64,000 bases of DNA from Streptomyces sp. 846.5 (GCF_004365705.1 NZ_SOBN01000001.1:186001-250000), one strand, 5' to 3'. Shown: positions 7,852-16,601, numbered from the stretch's first letter. The notes: generated by a model not told the origin, from the sequence alone. A program made the numbers and translations.

Positions 7852-8853
7852 TCAGAGGACGAAACCGGCCGGGAACGGGTCGGCCGGGTCGAGCAGGTAC
7901 TGGGCGGTCCCGGTGATCCAGGCCCGTCCGGTGACCGTGGGCACCACGGCGGGGTGTCCGGCAACCTCCGTGGCCTCGACCAGGCGGCCGGTGAAGGACG
8001 TGCCGATGAAGGACTCGTTGACGAAGTCCTGGTCCAGCGGGAGTTCGCCGCGGGCGTGCAACTGCGCCATCCGGGCCGAGGTGCCGGTCCCGCAGGGCGA
8101 GCGGTCGAACCAGCCCGGATGGATGGCCATGGCATGCCGCGAGCGCTCGGCGTTCGAGCCCGGAGCGGCCAGGTACACATGGTGGACGCCGTGGATGGAC
8201 GGGTTCTCCGGGTGCACCGGCGGATCCTCTGCGTTGATGGCGTCCATCAGCGCGAGCCCGGCGGCGAGGATCTCGTCCCTGCGCTCGCGCTCGAAGGGCA
8301 GCCCGAACTGCTCCAGCGGCAGGATCGCGTAGAAGTTGCCGCCGAAGGCCAGGTCGTAGGTCACGGTGCGGCCGTCGGCGAGGACGGCCTTGCGGTCCAG
8401 GCCGACCGCGAACGACGGCACATTGCGGATCGTGACGGCCTTGGCGGCCCCGTCCTCCACCGCCACCTCGGCGACCACCGGTCCGGCCGGGGTGTCCAGC
8501 CGGATGGTGGTGACCGGCTCGACCACGGGGACCATTCCGGTCTCGACCAGGACGGTGGCCACGCCGATGGTGCCGTGGCCGCACATCGGCAGATAGCCGG
8601 AGACCTCGATGTACAGGACGCCGAAGTCGCAGTCGGGCCGGGTGGACGGCTGGAGGATCGCCCCGCTCATCGCGGCGTGCCCGCGCGGCTCGTTCATCAG
8701 GAAGTTGCGTACGTCGTCACGGTGCTCACGGAACCACAGACGGCGTTCGTTCATGGTGGCGCCCGGGACCGTGCCGATGCCTCCGGTGACGACCCGGGTG
8801 GGCATGCCCTCTGTGTGCGAGTCCACGGCGTGCAGGACGAGCTTGCTGCGCAT
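7852..8853 (-). CDS. 4-hydroxyproline 2-epimerase / proline racemase family
   Basis: 333 residues. The proline racemase fold uses two cysteines as acid/base catalysts. Both are present: MCGHGTIG (about residue 90) and SPCGTGTSARMA (about residue 253). That argues for an epimerase or racemase rather than the trans-3-hydroxyproline dehydratase branch, in which one Cys is replaced. In this neighbourhood the likely step is conversion of trans-4-hydroxy-L-proline to cis-4-hydroxy-D-proline, the entry to oxidative degradation. It sits 42 nt after the DHDPS-family gene on the same strand. Proline itself as substrate cannot be excluded. Confidence 0.88.
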   Translation of the reverse strand: MRSKLVLHAVDSHTEGMPTRVVTGGIGTVPGATMNERRLWFREHRDDVRNFLMNEPRGHAAMSGAILQPSTRPDCDFGVLYIEVSGYLPMCGHGTIGVATVLVETGMVPVVEPVTTIRLDTPAGPVVAEVAVEDGAAKAVTIRNVPSFAVGLDRKAVLADGRTVTYDLAFGGNFYAILPLEQFGLPFERERRDEILAAGLALMDAINAEDPPVHPENPSIHGVHHVYLAAPGSNAERSRHAMAIHPGWFDRSPCGTGTSARMAQLHARGELPLDQDFVNESFIGTSFTGRLVEATEVAGHPAVVPTVTGRAWITGTAQYLLDPADPFPAGFVL

Positions 8854-8895
8854 GGGTGGGAGATCCTCTCTGCCGACAGGTCAGGAAAAGACTGG

Positions 8896-9792
8896 TCAGG
8901 AAAGACCCAGGGCCAGGGCCTTCTCGGTGGCCTCGCGAATCGCCCGCTCCTGCTCCGGGAGCAGGGGGACGCGCGGCGGGCGGACCGGGCCGCCACGGCG
9001 GCCGACGATGTCCATGGACAGCTTGATCGCCTGGACGAACTCGACCTTGGAGTCCCAGCGGTGCAGCGCGTGCAGCTGCCTGTAGAGCGGTATGGCGGTC
9101 GCCAGGTCGCCCTCGATCGCGGCGTGGTACAGCGCGACCGTCGACGTCGGCAGGGCGTTGGGGTAGCCCGAGACCCAGCCCTTGGCACCGGCGATCGCCA
9201 GTTCCAGCAGGACGTCGTCCGCGCCGATCAACACGTCCAGTTCGGGGGCGAGTTCGGCGATCCGGTAGATGCGGCGGGTGTCGCCGGAGAATTCCTTGAC
9301 GCCCTTGATCAGCCCCGCCTCGTGCAGCTCGGCGAGCAGCTCGGGAGTCAGATCGACCTTGGTGTCGTGCGGATTGTTGTAGGCGACGACATCGATGCCG
9401 ACCTCGGCGACGGCGGCGTAGTGCGCGAGCACCGAGCGCTCGTCGGCCCTGTAGGCGTTCGGGGGCAGCAACATGACGGCGGCACAGCCCGCGTCCTTGG
9501 CCTGCTGCGCCCAGCGGGCGGCTTCGGCGGAACCGTACGCGGAGACTCCCGGCATGACCTTGTCGCCGCCGATCGCCGCGACCGCGACCTCGACGACCCG
9601 GGCGCGTTCCTCGTCGGTGAGGGTCTGGTACTCGCCGAGGGAGCCGTTGGGGACGACGCCGTCGCAGCCGTTGCCGACGAGCCACCGGCAGTGGTCGGCG
9701 TATGCCTCGAAGTCGACGCTCAAGTCGCCATGGAGGGGCAGGGCGGTGGCGACCAGGACACCGCGCCAGACAGGGTTCTCGGTGCTGCTCAT
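8896..9792 (-). CDS. DHDPS-family deaminase (pyrroline-4-hydroxy-2-carboxylate deaminase likely)
   Basis: 298 residues, a class I aldolase-type TIM barrel of the dihydrodipicolinate synthase family. Visible marks are PNGSLGEYQTLTDEER near the N-terminus, VVAYNNPH with the proton-relay Tyr, and the Schiff-base Lys in LIKGVKEFSGD. In hydroxyproline degradation a member of this family deaminates and dehydrates pyrroline-4-hydroxy-2-carboxylate to alpha-ketoglutarate semialdehyde. Its position between the epimerase and the dehydrogenase genes supports that assignment over lysine biosynthesis (inference from context). Confidence 0.85.
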   Translation of the reverse strand: MSSTENPVWRGVLVATALPLHGDLSVDFEAYADHCRWLVGNGCDGVVPNGSLGEYQTLTDEERARVVEVAVAAIGGDKVMPGVSAYGSAEAARWAQQAKDAGCAAVMLLPPNAYRADERSVLAHYAAVAEVGIDVVAYNNPHDTKVDLTPELLAELHEAGLIKGVKEFSGDTRRIYRIAELAPELDVLIGADDVLLELAIAGAKGWVSGYPNALPTSTVALYHAAIEGDLATAIPLYRQLHALHRWDSKVEFVQAIKLSMDIVGRRGGPVRPPRVPLLPEQERAIREATEKALALGLS

Positions 9793-9865
9793 CAGAGTCT
9801 CGACCTTCTCATGGAGTGTGACAGCTCACTGCGGGTTACAGCGATGGTGGATCCTGAGGGAGTGG

Positions 9866-11296
9866 TCACGAGCGGCCGTCGGGCTCCTGGGCCAGCACCG
9901 CCAGGGGCACCGGCCGGGCGAAGGTCCGCTTGGCGGGGCCCGCCGCACACCCCGCGACGCCGGCGACCCCGGGAGCGCAGATCCGCCCCTGACACCAGCC
10001 CATCCCGGCGCGGGTGAGGAGCTTGACGGTCCGCAGGTCGGTGGCACCAAGGTCCCGGACGGCCTCGCGGACCGCCCCGGCCGGGACCTCCTCGCAGCGG
10101 CAGACGACGGTGTCGTCGGTGACCTGTTCCGTCCAGTGGGCGGGCGGAGCACAGGCGGTGTCGATGGCCGCGAAGAACTTCCGCAGCCGGGCACGGGTCC
10201 TGGCAGGCGCAGCCCGGTCGGCCTCCCCTGGTTCAACCCCCCTGAGCCGGGCGGCGATCGAGTATCCGGCGATCTCGCCCTCGGCCAGCGCCAGCACCGC
10301 TCCGCCGATTCCGGTGGCCTCGCCCGCCGCCCAGACGCCGTCGACACTGGTGCGCTGCTCGGCGTCGGTGACCACGAACGGGTCGCCGGTGGCGTCGATC
10401 GCACAGCCCAGCGACTCCGCGAGATCGGTGTGCGCGAGCATGCCGTGCCCGACGGCCAGGGTGTCGCAGGCGATCCGCCGCTCACTGCCCGGCCGGAGCC
10501 GGCCGTCCGCGTCCAGCGCGGCGACGGTGACGGCCTCGACGCGGTCGGCGCCGTGCGCCTCCACCACGGCATGACGGACCGTCACCCGACCTCTGTGGCG
10601 TATCAGTCGGGCGGCGTACCCGACCGCCTCGACGACCTTCGCCGGATTGGCGGCGAAAGTCGGGGCCTGCCGTACGAGGCTCGCGGGACGCGCGGACTCC
10701 ACATACGCGGCGATCCTGGCGCCCGCTGCTGCGAGCCCCACCGCGACCGGCATCAGCAGCGGCCCGGTCCCGGCGACGACGACCGTACGGCCGGGAAGCA
10801 CCAACCCGCCCTTGAGCATCGCCTGGGCGCCGCCGGCGGTGACCACCCCGGGCAGGGTCCAGCCCGGGAACGGCAGCACCTTCTCGTACCCGCCGGTTGC
10901 CAGGAGCACGGCAGCGGCGGTGACCGCCTCGGGCTCCACCTGTTCGGGCCCGAGCAGGGCGTGCACGGTGAAACCCGCTCCGCCTCGGACCTCCCCCGGC
11001 TCCAAATGCTGCTCCACGAGCCAGACATGACGGTCCGACAGATATGTGATCCGTCCTGCCGCGATGTGCGCAGCCAGCCGGTCCCGCAGCTTCAACCACG
11101 TGCCCCAGGCGTGGTGGAGAACCTCCGGCCTGCGTGCTCCGAGTCCGACGGCCGGCTGGCGGTAGAACTGCCCGCCCGCCTGGGCGGCGGAGTCGAGCAG
11201 CGTGACCCGTACCCCCTGATCGGCGGCGGTCAGAGCGGCGGCGAGCCCGGCGGGGCCGGCGCCGATGACCGCGAGTGTCCTATCCGAGGCCGTCAT
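9866..11296 (-). CDS. FAD/NAD(P)-binding dehydrogenase subunit with BFD-type 2Fe-2S domain
   Basis: 476 residues. The N-terminal Rossmann motif VIGAGPAGLAAALTAADQG binds FAD; a second dinucleotide fold appears near VVVAGTGPLLMPVAVGLA. The C-terminus has a Cys-rich BFD-like domain: VVCRCEEVPAGAVREAV, then GMGWCQGRICAPGV. This is the architecture of the HcnB/OoxA-like subunit of heteromeric D-hydroxyproline dehydrogenases and related opine or cyanide-forming oxidases. Its start overlaps the end of the small ferredoxin-like gene, and the FAD-oxidase gene precedes that, giving the three-subunit set. Expected role: electron acceptor subunit in oxidation of cis-4-hydroxy-D-proline. Confidence 0.85.
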   Translation of the reverse strand: MTASDRTLAVIGAGPAGLAAALTAADQGVRVTLLDSAAQAGGQFYRQPAVGLGARRPEVLHHAWGTWLKLRDRLAAHIAAGRITYLSDRHVWLVEQHLEPGEVRGGAGFTVHALLGPEQVEPEAVTAAAVLLATGGYEKVLPFPGWTLPGVVTAGGAQAMLKGGLVLPGRTVVVAGTGPLLMPVAVGLAAAGARIAAYVESARPASLVRQAPTFAANPAKVVEAVGYAARLIRHRGRVTVRHAVVEAHGADRVEAVTVAALDADGRLRPGSERRIACDTLAVGHGMLAHTDLAESLGCAIDATGDPFVVTDAEQRTSVDGVWAAGEATGIGGAVLALAEGEIAGYSIAARLRGVEPGEADRAAPARTRARLRKFFAAIDTACAPPAHWTEQVTDDTVVCRCEEVPAGAVREAVRDLGATDLRTVKLLTRAGMGWCQGRICAPGVAGVAGCAAGPAKRTFARPVPLAVLAQEPDGRS

Positions 11297-11585
11297 GGCC
11301 GGTTCCCTCCTGGGTCAGGATCACGTCGCCGGACCGGACCGGGACCAGGCAGGCCCGCTGGTTGGGGCGGCCGTTGACGGTGACCAGGCAGTCGAAGCAG
11401 ACGCCGATGCCGCAGAAGACGCCGCGCGGCGATCCGCCCCCTCGGGTGGTGCGCCACGAAGTGACGCCCGCCGACCAGAGTGCAGCGGCAACGGTCTGCC
11501 CGGGAAGCGCCTCGATCGCGCGGCCGTCGAGGGTGACGCCGAAGGCGGGGCCGGGCCGGGCTCCGGCGAGTTCCAGGGGATTCAC
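11280..11585 (-). CDS. Small (2Fe-2S)-binding dehydrogenase subunit
   Basis: 101 residues from a GTG at 11585 that overlaps the preceding stop (GTGA). The frame is open upstream, but that part is the shadow of the oxidase gene. The protein has the plant-ferredoxin-like cysteine pattern in GVFCGIGVCFDCLVTVNG with a later Cys in NQRACLVPV, as in HcnA-type subunits. It sits between the DAO-type oxidase and the FAD-BFD subunit with overlaps at both ends, so the three are almost certainly co-translated as one complex. Confidence 0.85.
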   Translation of the reverse strand: MNPLELAGARPGPAFGVTLDGRAIEALPGQTVAAALWSAGVTSWRTTRGGGSPRGVFCGIGVCFDCLVTVNGRPNQRACLVPVRSGDVILTQEGTGHDGLG

Positions 11586-12754
11586 ACGGGCTCCTCGGGA
11601 AAGCGGTCGGGCCGGAACGAAGTGAGGTCCAGGTCGGGCGTCCTGCCGGTCAGCGCCTGCGCGATCAGATGCCCGGTGCCGACCGCGAGCCCGATGCCCG
11701 CACCCTCGTGGCCGCACGCATGATGCAACCCCGGCACCCGGGGGTCGGCGCCGATCGCCGGGAGGTGGTCCGGCAGATAGGGACGGAAGCCCAGGTAGGC
11801 GCGCATGGCGTGGACGGTGCCGAGTACCGGGAAGAGCGCGGTGGCCTGCGCCGCCAGGCGCCGGACCACCGGAAGGGAGAAGGTCCGGTCGAAGCCGACC
11901 CGTTCACGGCTCGCACCGATCAGCACCGGGCCCGCTTCGGTGGCCTCGACGACCGCCGAGGACTGCAGTCCCGCGTCCCCGCTGGCCACATCGGCCACGT
12001 AGTCGGCGGCGTACACCTTGTGTCGGACGACCCGGCTCGGCAGCGGCTCGGTGACCAGGACGAAGCCGCGCCGCGGCAGTACCGGGAGATGCACCCCGGC
12101 CAGCGCCGCCAGCTCGCCGCCCCAGGTACCGGCCGCGTTCACGACCACCGGGGCATGGATGTCGCCGTGCAGCCCGGTCCGGACACCGAGCACCGATCCG
12201 TCCTTCCCGCACAGGATGTCGGTGACGGCCGTGCCGGTGCGCAGTTCCGCTCCGGCACGGCGCGCAGCTCGGATCACCTGCGCGGCGGCCAGCGACGGCA
12301 TCACCTGGCAGTCCTGCGGATAGAGGACCCCGCCGGCGAGCTCCGGCGCCAGGTGCGGCTCCAGGTCAGCCAGTTCATCGGGGGCGACGCTCCGCGCGTC
12401 CACGCCCGCCGCACGCTGCCCGGCGGCGAAGGTCTCCAGCGCCGCCATGCCCTCGGGGCGGGAGGCGACGACCACTCCGCCCTTCGCCTCGAACTCTATG
12501 GCCCTGCCCAGGCCCGACTCGGCCGCGAGTTCGCCCCACAGCCGCCTGGACAGCAGCGCGAGGTCCAGCTCGGGGCCCGGCTCCTTGTCGGAGACCAGCA
12601 GGTTGCCCTCGCCCGCCCCGGTGGTGCCGCCGGCCACGGGGCCCCGGTCCACAAGGAGGGTGGTCAGACCCGCCCGGGCCGCATAGAGAGCGCAGGCAGC
12701 ACCCACCATTCCGGCCCCGACGACCACGACGTCGCAGGTCGGTCGATTGCTCAC
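11582..12754 (-). CDS. FAD-dependent amino acid oxidase/dehydrogenase subunit (DAO family)
   Basis: 390 residues. The N-terminal GxGxxG FAD motif (VVVVGAGMVGAACALYAARA) and GGTTGAGEGNLL are followed by a DAO substrate domain and a C-terminal FAD-contact segment HACGHEGAGIGLAVGTG. This matches the catalytic subunit of three-part D-hydroxyproline dehydrogenases and HcnC-like enzymes. As the first gene of the minus-strand run 12754 to 9866 it probably defines the transcription start. Reaction inferred: oxidation of cis-4-hydroxy-D-proline to the pyrroline. Confidence 0.87.
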   Translation of the reverse strand: MSNRPTCDVVVVGAGMVGAACALYAARAGLTTLLVDRGPVAGGTTGAGEGNLLVSDKEPGPELDLALLSRRLWGELAAESGLGRAIEFEAKGGVVVASRPEGMAALETFAAGQRAAGVDARSVAPDELADLEPHLAPELAGGVLYPQDCQVMPSLAAAQVIRAARRAGAELRTGTAVTDILCGKDGSVLGVRTGLHGDIHAPVVVNAAGTWGGELAALAGVHLPVLPRRGFVLVTEPLPSRVVRHKVYAADYVADVASGDAGLQSSAVVEATEAGPVLIGASRERVGFDRTFSLPVVRRLAAQATALFPVLGTVHAMRAYLGFRPYLPDHLPAIGADPRVPGLHHACGHEGAGIGLAVGTGHLIAQALTGRTPDLDLTSFRPDRFPEEPV

Positions 12755-12771
12755 GTCAGTACAATGTCACA

Positions 12772-12780
12772 TTCCTCTAC
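12772..12780. promoter_or_regulatory. Shared motif CAATGTCAC upstream of the oxidase gene
   Basis: This is the second exact copy of the 9-mer found upstream of the GntR gene, placed 18-26 nt before the first gene of the hydroxyproline operon. It could be a GntR operator or a chance word. No -35/-10 pair is clear enough to call. Confidence 0.35.
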
Positions 12781-12870
12781 TTCGGCCAAGACCCCCGGGG
12801 CTGATCTTCGCCGGCCCAGGACGGCGATCACGCCTGCCAGAGCTGCGCAACTGCTTCCCTGCGCACAGGC

Positions 12871-13740
12871 TCAGCTGTTGAAGTAGAAGCCCGTGTCGAG
12901 GTCGGCGAGCAGGGTGGGGTGGGTCGGCTCCCAGCCGAGCAGTTCGCGGGTCGCTTCGTTCGGCATTTTGACGTCGATGCCGATGAAGGGGAAGGCCTTG
13001 AAGTGCTCGGCCGCCTGCTGCGCCGGCATGCTGGCCGCGTCGATGCCCAGGTGGCGGGCGACGGACTCGGCGATGGTGCGGACCGGGATGCCGGCCTCAG
13101 TGGCGCCGGTGACCTGGGAGCCTGCCGGGGCCTTGTCCACCGCAAGGGCCCAGACGCGGGCGACGTCGAGGGTGTGGCCCGCGGCCCAGGTGTTGGTGCC
13201 GTCACCGACGTAGCCGGCGACGCCGGTCTGGCGGGCGATCCGGAGGTACTGCGGGATGAACCCGTGTCGGTCGCGCTCGCTGTGCGTGACGTTCGGGACG
13301 GCGACCAGGACGGTGCGCACGCCGCGCTCGGTGTACCCGTGGATGGCGAGCGCGACCTTGGCGCGGGGATTGGGGTGGTTCACGAGGTCCTCGACGCGAC
13401 CCATGCCGATGCCGAGGAAGGCCTTGCCGGTGTCGACGAGTTCGCCGCAGATCGCATGGACGACCGCTTCGTCCTGCGCAGCGGCCTCGGCGAAGCGGCC
13501 GGAGGCGATGCCCTCGTGCTGGAAGCCGAGGTGGACGACCGCGTCGGCAGTGCGGGCGGCCTCGCGCAGGCCGTCGAGATCGGTCAGGTTCCCGCGGCGG
13601 GCCTCGGCGCCCATCGCCCTGACGACCGCGGCCGCCTCGTCGGAACGGGCGAGGCCGACGACGTCGTGACCTGCGTGGATGAGCTCAGGAACAACAGCGG
13701 AGCCGATGTGGCCGCTGGCCCCGGTGACGAAGACGCGCAT
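12871..13740 (-). CDS. NAD(P)-dependent atypical/extended SDR (NmrA/epimerase-like)
   Basis: 289 residues starting MRVFVTGASGHIGSAVVPEL, a TGxxGxxG dinucleotide-binding motif. The middle has DAVVHLGFQH and an extended-SDR pattern with YTERGVRTVLVAVPNVTH; the C-terminal substrate domain follows (GDGTNTWAAGHTLDVARVWA). The family includes sugar epimerases and NADPH-dependent reductases; the substrate is unknown. The start at 13740 has GGAG 7 nt upstream. It is divergent from a TetR gene across a perfect inverted repeat, so it is very likely that regulator's target. Confidence 0.85.
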   Translation of the reverse strand: MRVFVTGASGHIGSAVVPELIHAGHDVVGLARSDEAAAVVRAMGAEARRGNLTDLDGLREAARTADAVVHLGFQHEGIASGRFAEAAAQDEAVVHAICGELVDTGKAFLGIGMGRVEDLVNHPNPRAKVALAIHGYTERGVRTVLVAVPNVTHSERDRHGFIPQYLRIARQTGVAGYVGDGTNTWAAGHTLDVARVWALAVDKAPAGSQVTGATEAGIPVRTIAESVARHLGIDAASMPAQQAAEHFKAFPFIGIDVKMPNEATRELLGWEPTHPTLLADLDTGFYFNS

Positions 13741-13757
13741 AAGGATCTCCCCGGAAG

Positions 13758-13810
13758 TGATGTGACTTGGTAACGTCACCATAGCACCGTGACGTTACCA
13801 AGTCACATCA
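13758..13810. promoter_or_regulatory. Perfect 22-bp inverted repeat, probable TetR operator
   Basis: The arms 13758-13779 and 13789-13810 are exact reverse complements of each other, separated by 9 bp. The inner arm reads ACTTGGTAACGTCAC and is answered by GTGACGTTACCAAGT. The site fills most of the 85-bp gap between the divergent SDR and TetR genes. Such placement is typical of a TetR dimer or dimer pair repressing both promoters. Confidence 0.75.
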
Positions 13811-13825
13811 TCTAGGATTGTCCCC

Positions 13826-14401
13826 ATGGCTCGATGGGAACCGAACGCACGGGAACGGCTGGTCCGCGCCGCAGTCGAACTGTTCGCGGAGCAGGGATAC
13901 GAGGCGACGACGGTCAACGAGATCGCCGAGCGGGCCGGAGGGCTGACCAAGACCACCTTTTTCCGGCACTTCACCGACAAGCGCGAGGTACTGTTCGCCG
14001 GGCAGGAGATCCACAGCCGGATTTCGGCCGAGGCGATCGCCGAGGCGCCCGCTTCGGCCACACCTCTGGAAATGGTCGCCCTGGCGCTGGACGCACTCGC
14101 ATCCTCGTTCACCCAGGACCGGCGCGACATCGGGCGGCGGCTTCGCGCGGTCATCGCGAACAGCGCGGAGTTGCAGGAGCGCTCCGCCTCCAAGCGAGCG
14201 GCACTCTCCGAGGCGACAGCGCAGGCGCTTCGCACACGCGGCGTCCCGGAACTCGTCGCCGATCTCGCGGCCGAACTGGGCGCACGTGCGTTCTACGGCG
14301 CGTTCGACCGGTGGACGTCGTCCGCAGATCAGCGCACTCTCGTCGAGTACGCGCGAGAGGTGTTCAGCGAGTTGAAGACGGCTATGTCCGTGCTCGAATA
14401 G
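13826..14401 (+). CDS. TetR-family regulator
   Basis: 191 residues. The N-terminal helix-turn-helix reads ARERLVRAAVELFAEQGYEA, then TVNEIAERAGGLTKTTFFRH and FTDKREVLF. The C-terminal ligand domain is all-helical without a recognisable family mark. It diverges from the SDR gene across a perfect inverted repeat and probably represses it and itself until a ligand binds. The ATG at 13826 is the only plausible start. Confidence 0.88.
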   Translation: MARWEPNARERLVRAAVELFAEQGYEATTVNEIAERAGGLTKTTFFRHFTDKREVLFAGQEIHSRISAEAIAEAPASATPLEMVALALDALASSFTQDRRDIGRRLRAVIANSAELQERSASKRAALSEATAQALRTRGVPELVADLAAELGARAFYGAFDRWTSSADQRTLVEYAREVFSELKTAMSVLE

Positions 14402-14637
14402 CCGCCCGGCGGGGATGCAGCGCTACCCGATACGCGACGACCCGAGGATTTTGGTAGATGCCTCGTCCGGGTTGGGCGGAGGATGCTTTGGCGGACGAGT
14501 CGGCCCAGGCGGCTTCGGGTGATGTTCACGGAGGCCTCGTCTGTGGACAGGTCTAGGAGTTCGTGCCTGGTCCGATAGCCGAGGCGGTTTGCTGGTAGAA
14601 CAGCGCGGGTGCCGCCGGGGCGGGATGCCCGGGAGAT

Positions 14638-15264
14638 CTACATGCGCGTGCCGAGAGTGGACACACCCTCCCCAGACAGGTCCGGCAGGGACGCCTGCCG
14701 TCCCGTGATCGCCAGGAGCAGCGAGACCATCGGGCCGGCGACCTCCGGCCCCGCTCCGGTCGACCAGTCCGTGTCGGTCGCCCGCAGGCGAAGGCCCTGG
14801 ATCCTGCGCTTGCTGCCGATCAGCAGGTTGGAGTCCTTGAAGAAGTCGGCGGCGCGGACGAGTCCCTCGGTCGGGTAGTCGCGCCTGATGCCGAGCGGTC
14901 GGCGGAAGTCCTCGCCGTGCACCATCGCCTCCCCGAGCATGGCCTCGATCGGGCCCGGCGGGTGTGTGACGGCGGCAAGATGCTTCTCCATGACAGCCAT
15001 CGTCTCCTCGACACCACCCGCGTTGAGCGTGGCGATGTCCTTGGCCGTCATGTCGTGGAAGCGAAATCCCACCGCCGCCAGCTTCCCGAAGAAGCGTGCC
15101 GGGGTCATCATCGCCGTCGCAGTCTGGTGGGCGAAGACGTCGCGCACCGTCCAAGCCTCACAGAGAGACATCGTGGACCACTGCTCAGCGTTCAGCGTCC
15201 GCGCGTCGGCAAGCAGGGCTCGGCGCTCGCCGTGGATGAACTGCCAGGGACTGTTCGTCGCCAT
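14638..15264 (-). CDS. Maleylpyruvate isomerase family (mycothiol-dependent type) protein
   Basis: 208 residues with the DinB-like four-helix bundle of the mycothiol-dependent maleylpyruvate isomerase N-terminal family. The metal-ligand pattern is visible as VFAHQTATAMM (His) and AMVHGEDFRRPLG (His and Glu); the opening SLCEAWTVRDVFAH is typical (WTVRDV segment). These proteins transfer or isomerise thiol conjugates, or bind a divalent metal, in actinobacteria. The exact substrate is not evident. It is monocistronic, with convergent DNA on its left that holds no gene I recognise. Confidence 0.8.
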   Translation of the reverse strand: MATNSPWQFIHGERRALLADARTLNAEQWSTMSLCEAWTVRDVFAHQTATAMMTPARFFGKLAAVGFRFHDMTAKDIATLNAGGVEETMAVMEKHLAAVTHPPGPIEAMLGEAMVHGEDFRRPLGIRRDYPTEGLVRAADFFKDSNLLIGSKRRIQGLRLRATDTDWSTGAGPEVAGPMVSLLLAITGRQASLPDLSGEGVSTLGTRM

Positions 15265-15349
15265 GTCGTGTCACTCCTCACGCTGCCCAGCGGCATCGCT
15301 GCCCGTTCCGCTCTGCTCGGGTCACTCACGTCTTGCGTCTCCTTCGTAG

Positions 15350-15535
15350 CACTTCCCAGCACACCCTGCAGAAGCAGGGGTCGGCGCCCAGGCCGGCGTC
15401 ACAGTTCGGGTGGCCGTCGAGAATCCCTCCTCGTACTCCAACGAGGCCTCCGAGGTGGTCAACGCAGGCGGCAGCATGGTCGGCTACTCCTCCAGCACCG
15501 GCTTCTACAACCCGGCCACGTCCCGCAACGAGTAG
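15350..15535 (+). pseudogene. Orphan C-terminal gene fragment
   Basis: A plus-strand frame from just after a stop at 15347-15349 to TAG at 15533-15535 reads AEAGVGAQAGVTVRVAVENP, then SYSNEASEVVNAGGSMVGYS and STGFYNPATSRNE. It has coding-like composition and a natural end, but no start codon with a ribosome binding site and no upstream continuation. It looks like the tail of a small protein whose 5' part has been lost. I do not recognise the family with certainty. Confidence 0.35.
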
Positions 15536-15634
15536 GCCTTCCCAGCCTGCGTCCCCAGGATCTCAACGCGTCGGAAGGGAAGGGCGATCGAATATCGATG
15601 CCGCTGACGGTGTGTCCGGGCGTAGTCTCCGGCC

Positions 15635-16601
15635 ATGGTTCGGACTACTCCTCCGCGTCCGGTGGAGATCAGCAGGCATTTCCCGGAACTCGCGCCGCTG
15701 GCCCGAACCGCGGTGCGGCTGCACCCTCGCACCGGTACTCCCACCGCGGCGGACAGCTCGATCGGCGGCCCGCTGCTGTGGCCGGCAGGAGAACCGTGGC
15801 CCGTGTGCCCGGATCACGCCGGCCCCTCCCACGTCGGCAGCACGCCTGACAACGCCCGGCGGCACAGGCGGCTGCTGTCCTGGCGGGCGCAGTCCGGCGA
15901 GGATGTGAGCGCCCTCCTGCGTCAGATCCCTTACCAGGAGGAGATAGCCCAGGACGGGCCGCTGCCGTTGCTACCGGTGGCCCAGCTGTACGCCGCGGAC
16001 GTCCCCGGCCTCCCGTGCCCAGACGGTGCCGACCTGCTCCAGGTCCTGTGGTGCTCCTTCACCGACCACGACGAGCCGTGGGTACCCCGGACCGTGCTGC
16101 GCTGGCGCACCGCGGCCGAGGTCCGCGACCCGCTCGCCGCCGCCCCGCAGCCCTGCGTGATCAGCCACGGCAACTACCTGCCCGAACCGTGCGTACTGGA
16201 CCCCGAGACCGTCACCGAGTACCCCAACCCACAAGAGCTGCCGCACGAGCTGAGGCAGCGGATCGAGGCCTGGCAGGAGCAGCACGGGGTGAACTACCAC
16301 GACCACCTCAGCATCCCCGGGCTGCAAGGTCGGCGGACATGTCCACTGGTCGGTCTTCGCCCCAAGTCCGGTCGCCTGCACCGAATGCGGCTCGAAGGTC
16401 CGACCCCTGCTGACCATCTCGGACTGGGAATGGGACGACGAGGACCCCAGCTGGCGGCCGGTCGAGGAATCCGACACCGGGCTCCCCGACGACATCAGCC
16501 CCGCCTGGGCCACCAAGCTCTGGATCAACCGCGGCTACAGCCTCCAGCTTTACCTCTGCGAGGCCTCATGGGACCACCCACGCGTGCAGCGAATGCAGTG
16601 A
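15635..16601 (+). pseudogene. DUF1963-like protein gene with a frameshift
   Basis: The first 230 codons encode a DUF1963/YwqG-like protein: GGPLLWPAGEPWPVCPDH, LPVAQLYAADVPGLPCPDG, DLLQVLWCSFTDHDEPW and VTEYPNPQELPHEL. At the C4 run 16315-16318 the frame must shift by one base, after which the homologous end appears: PGCKVGGHVHWSVFAPSPVA, a CTECGSKV zinc-type knuckle, DWEWDDEDPSW and INRGYSLQLYLCEASWDHP, with a stop at 16599-16601. Without the shift the downstream translation is nonsense. The lesion could be a real mutation or a base-call error in the homopolymer. The function of the family is unknown. Confidence 0.8.

Noticed and set aside
7585..10017. An 810-codon open frame on the plus strand
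   Set aside because: It is antisense to the hydroxyproline cluster genes, whose family motifs are unambiguous. Its own sequence is Gly/Arg/Val/Asp-rich with no domain, typical of a GC-skewed shadow frame.
14402..14637. Possible transposase relic after the TetR gene
   Set aside because: The minus-strand peptide (RLVRQSILRPTRTRHLPKSS) looked basic and IS-like, but no family signature could be matched.
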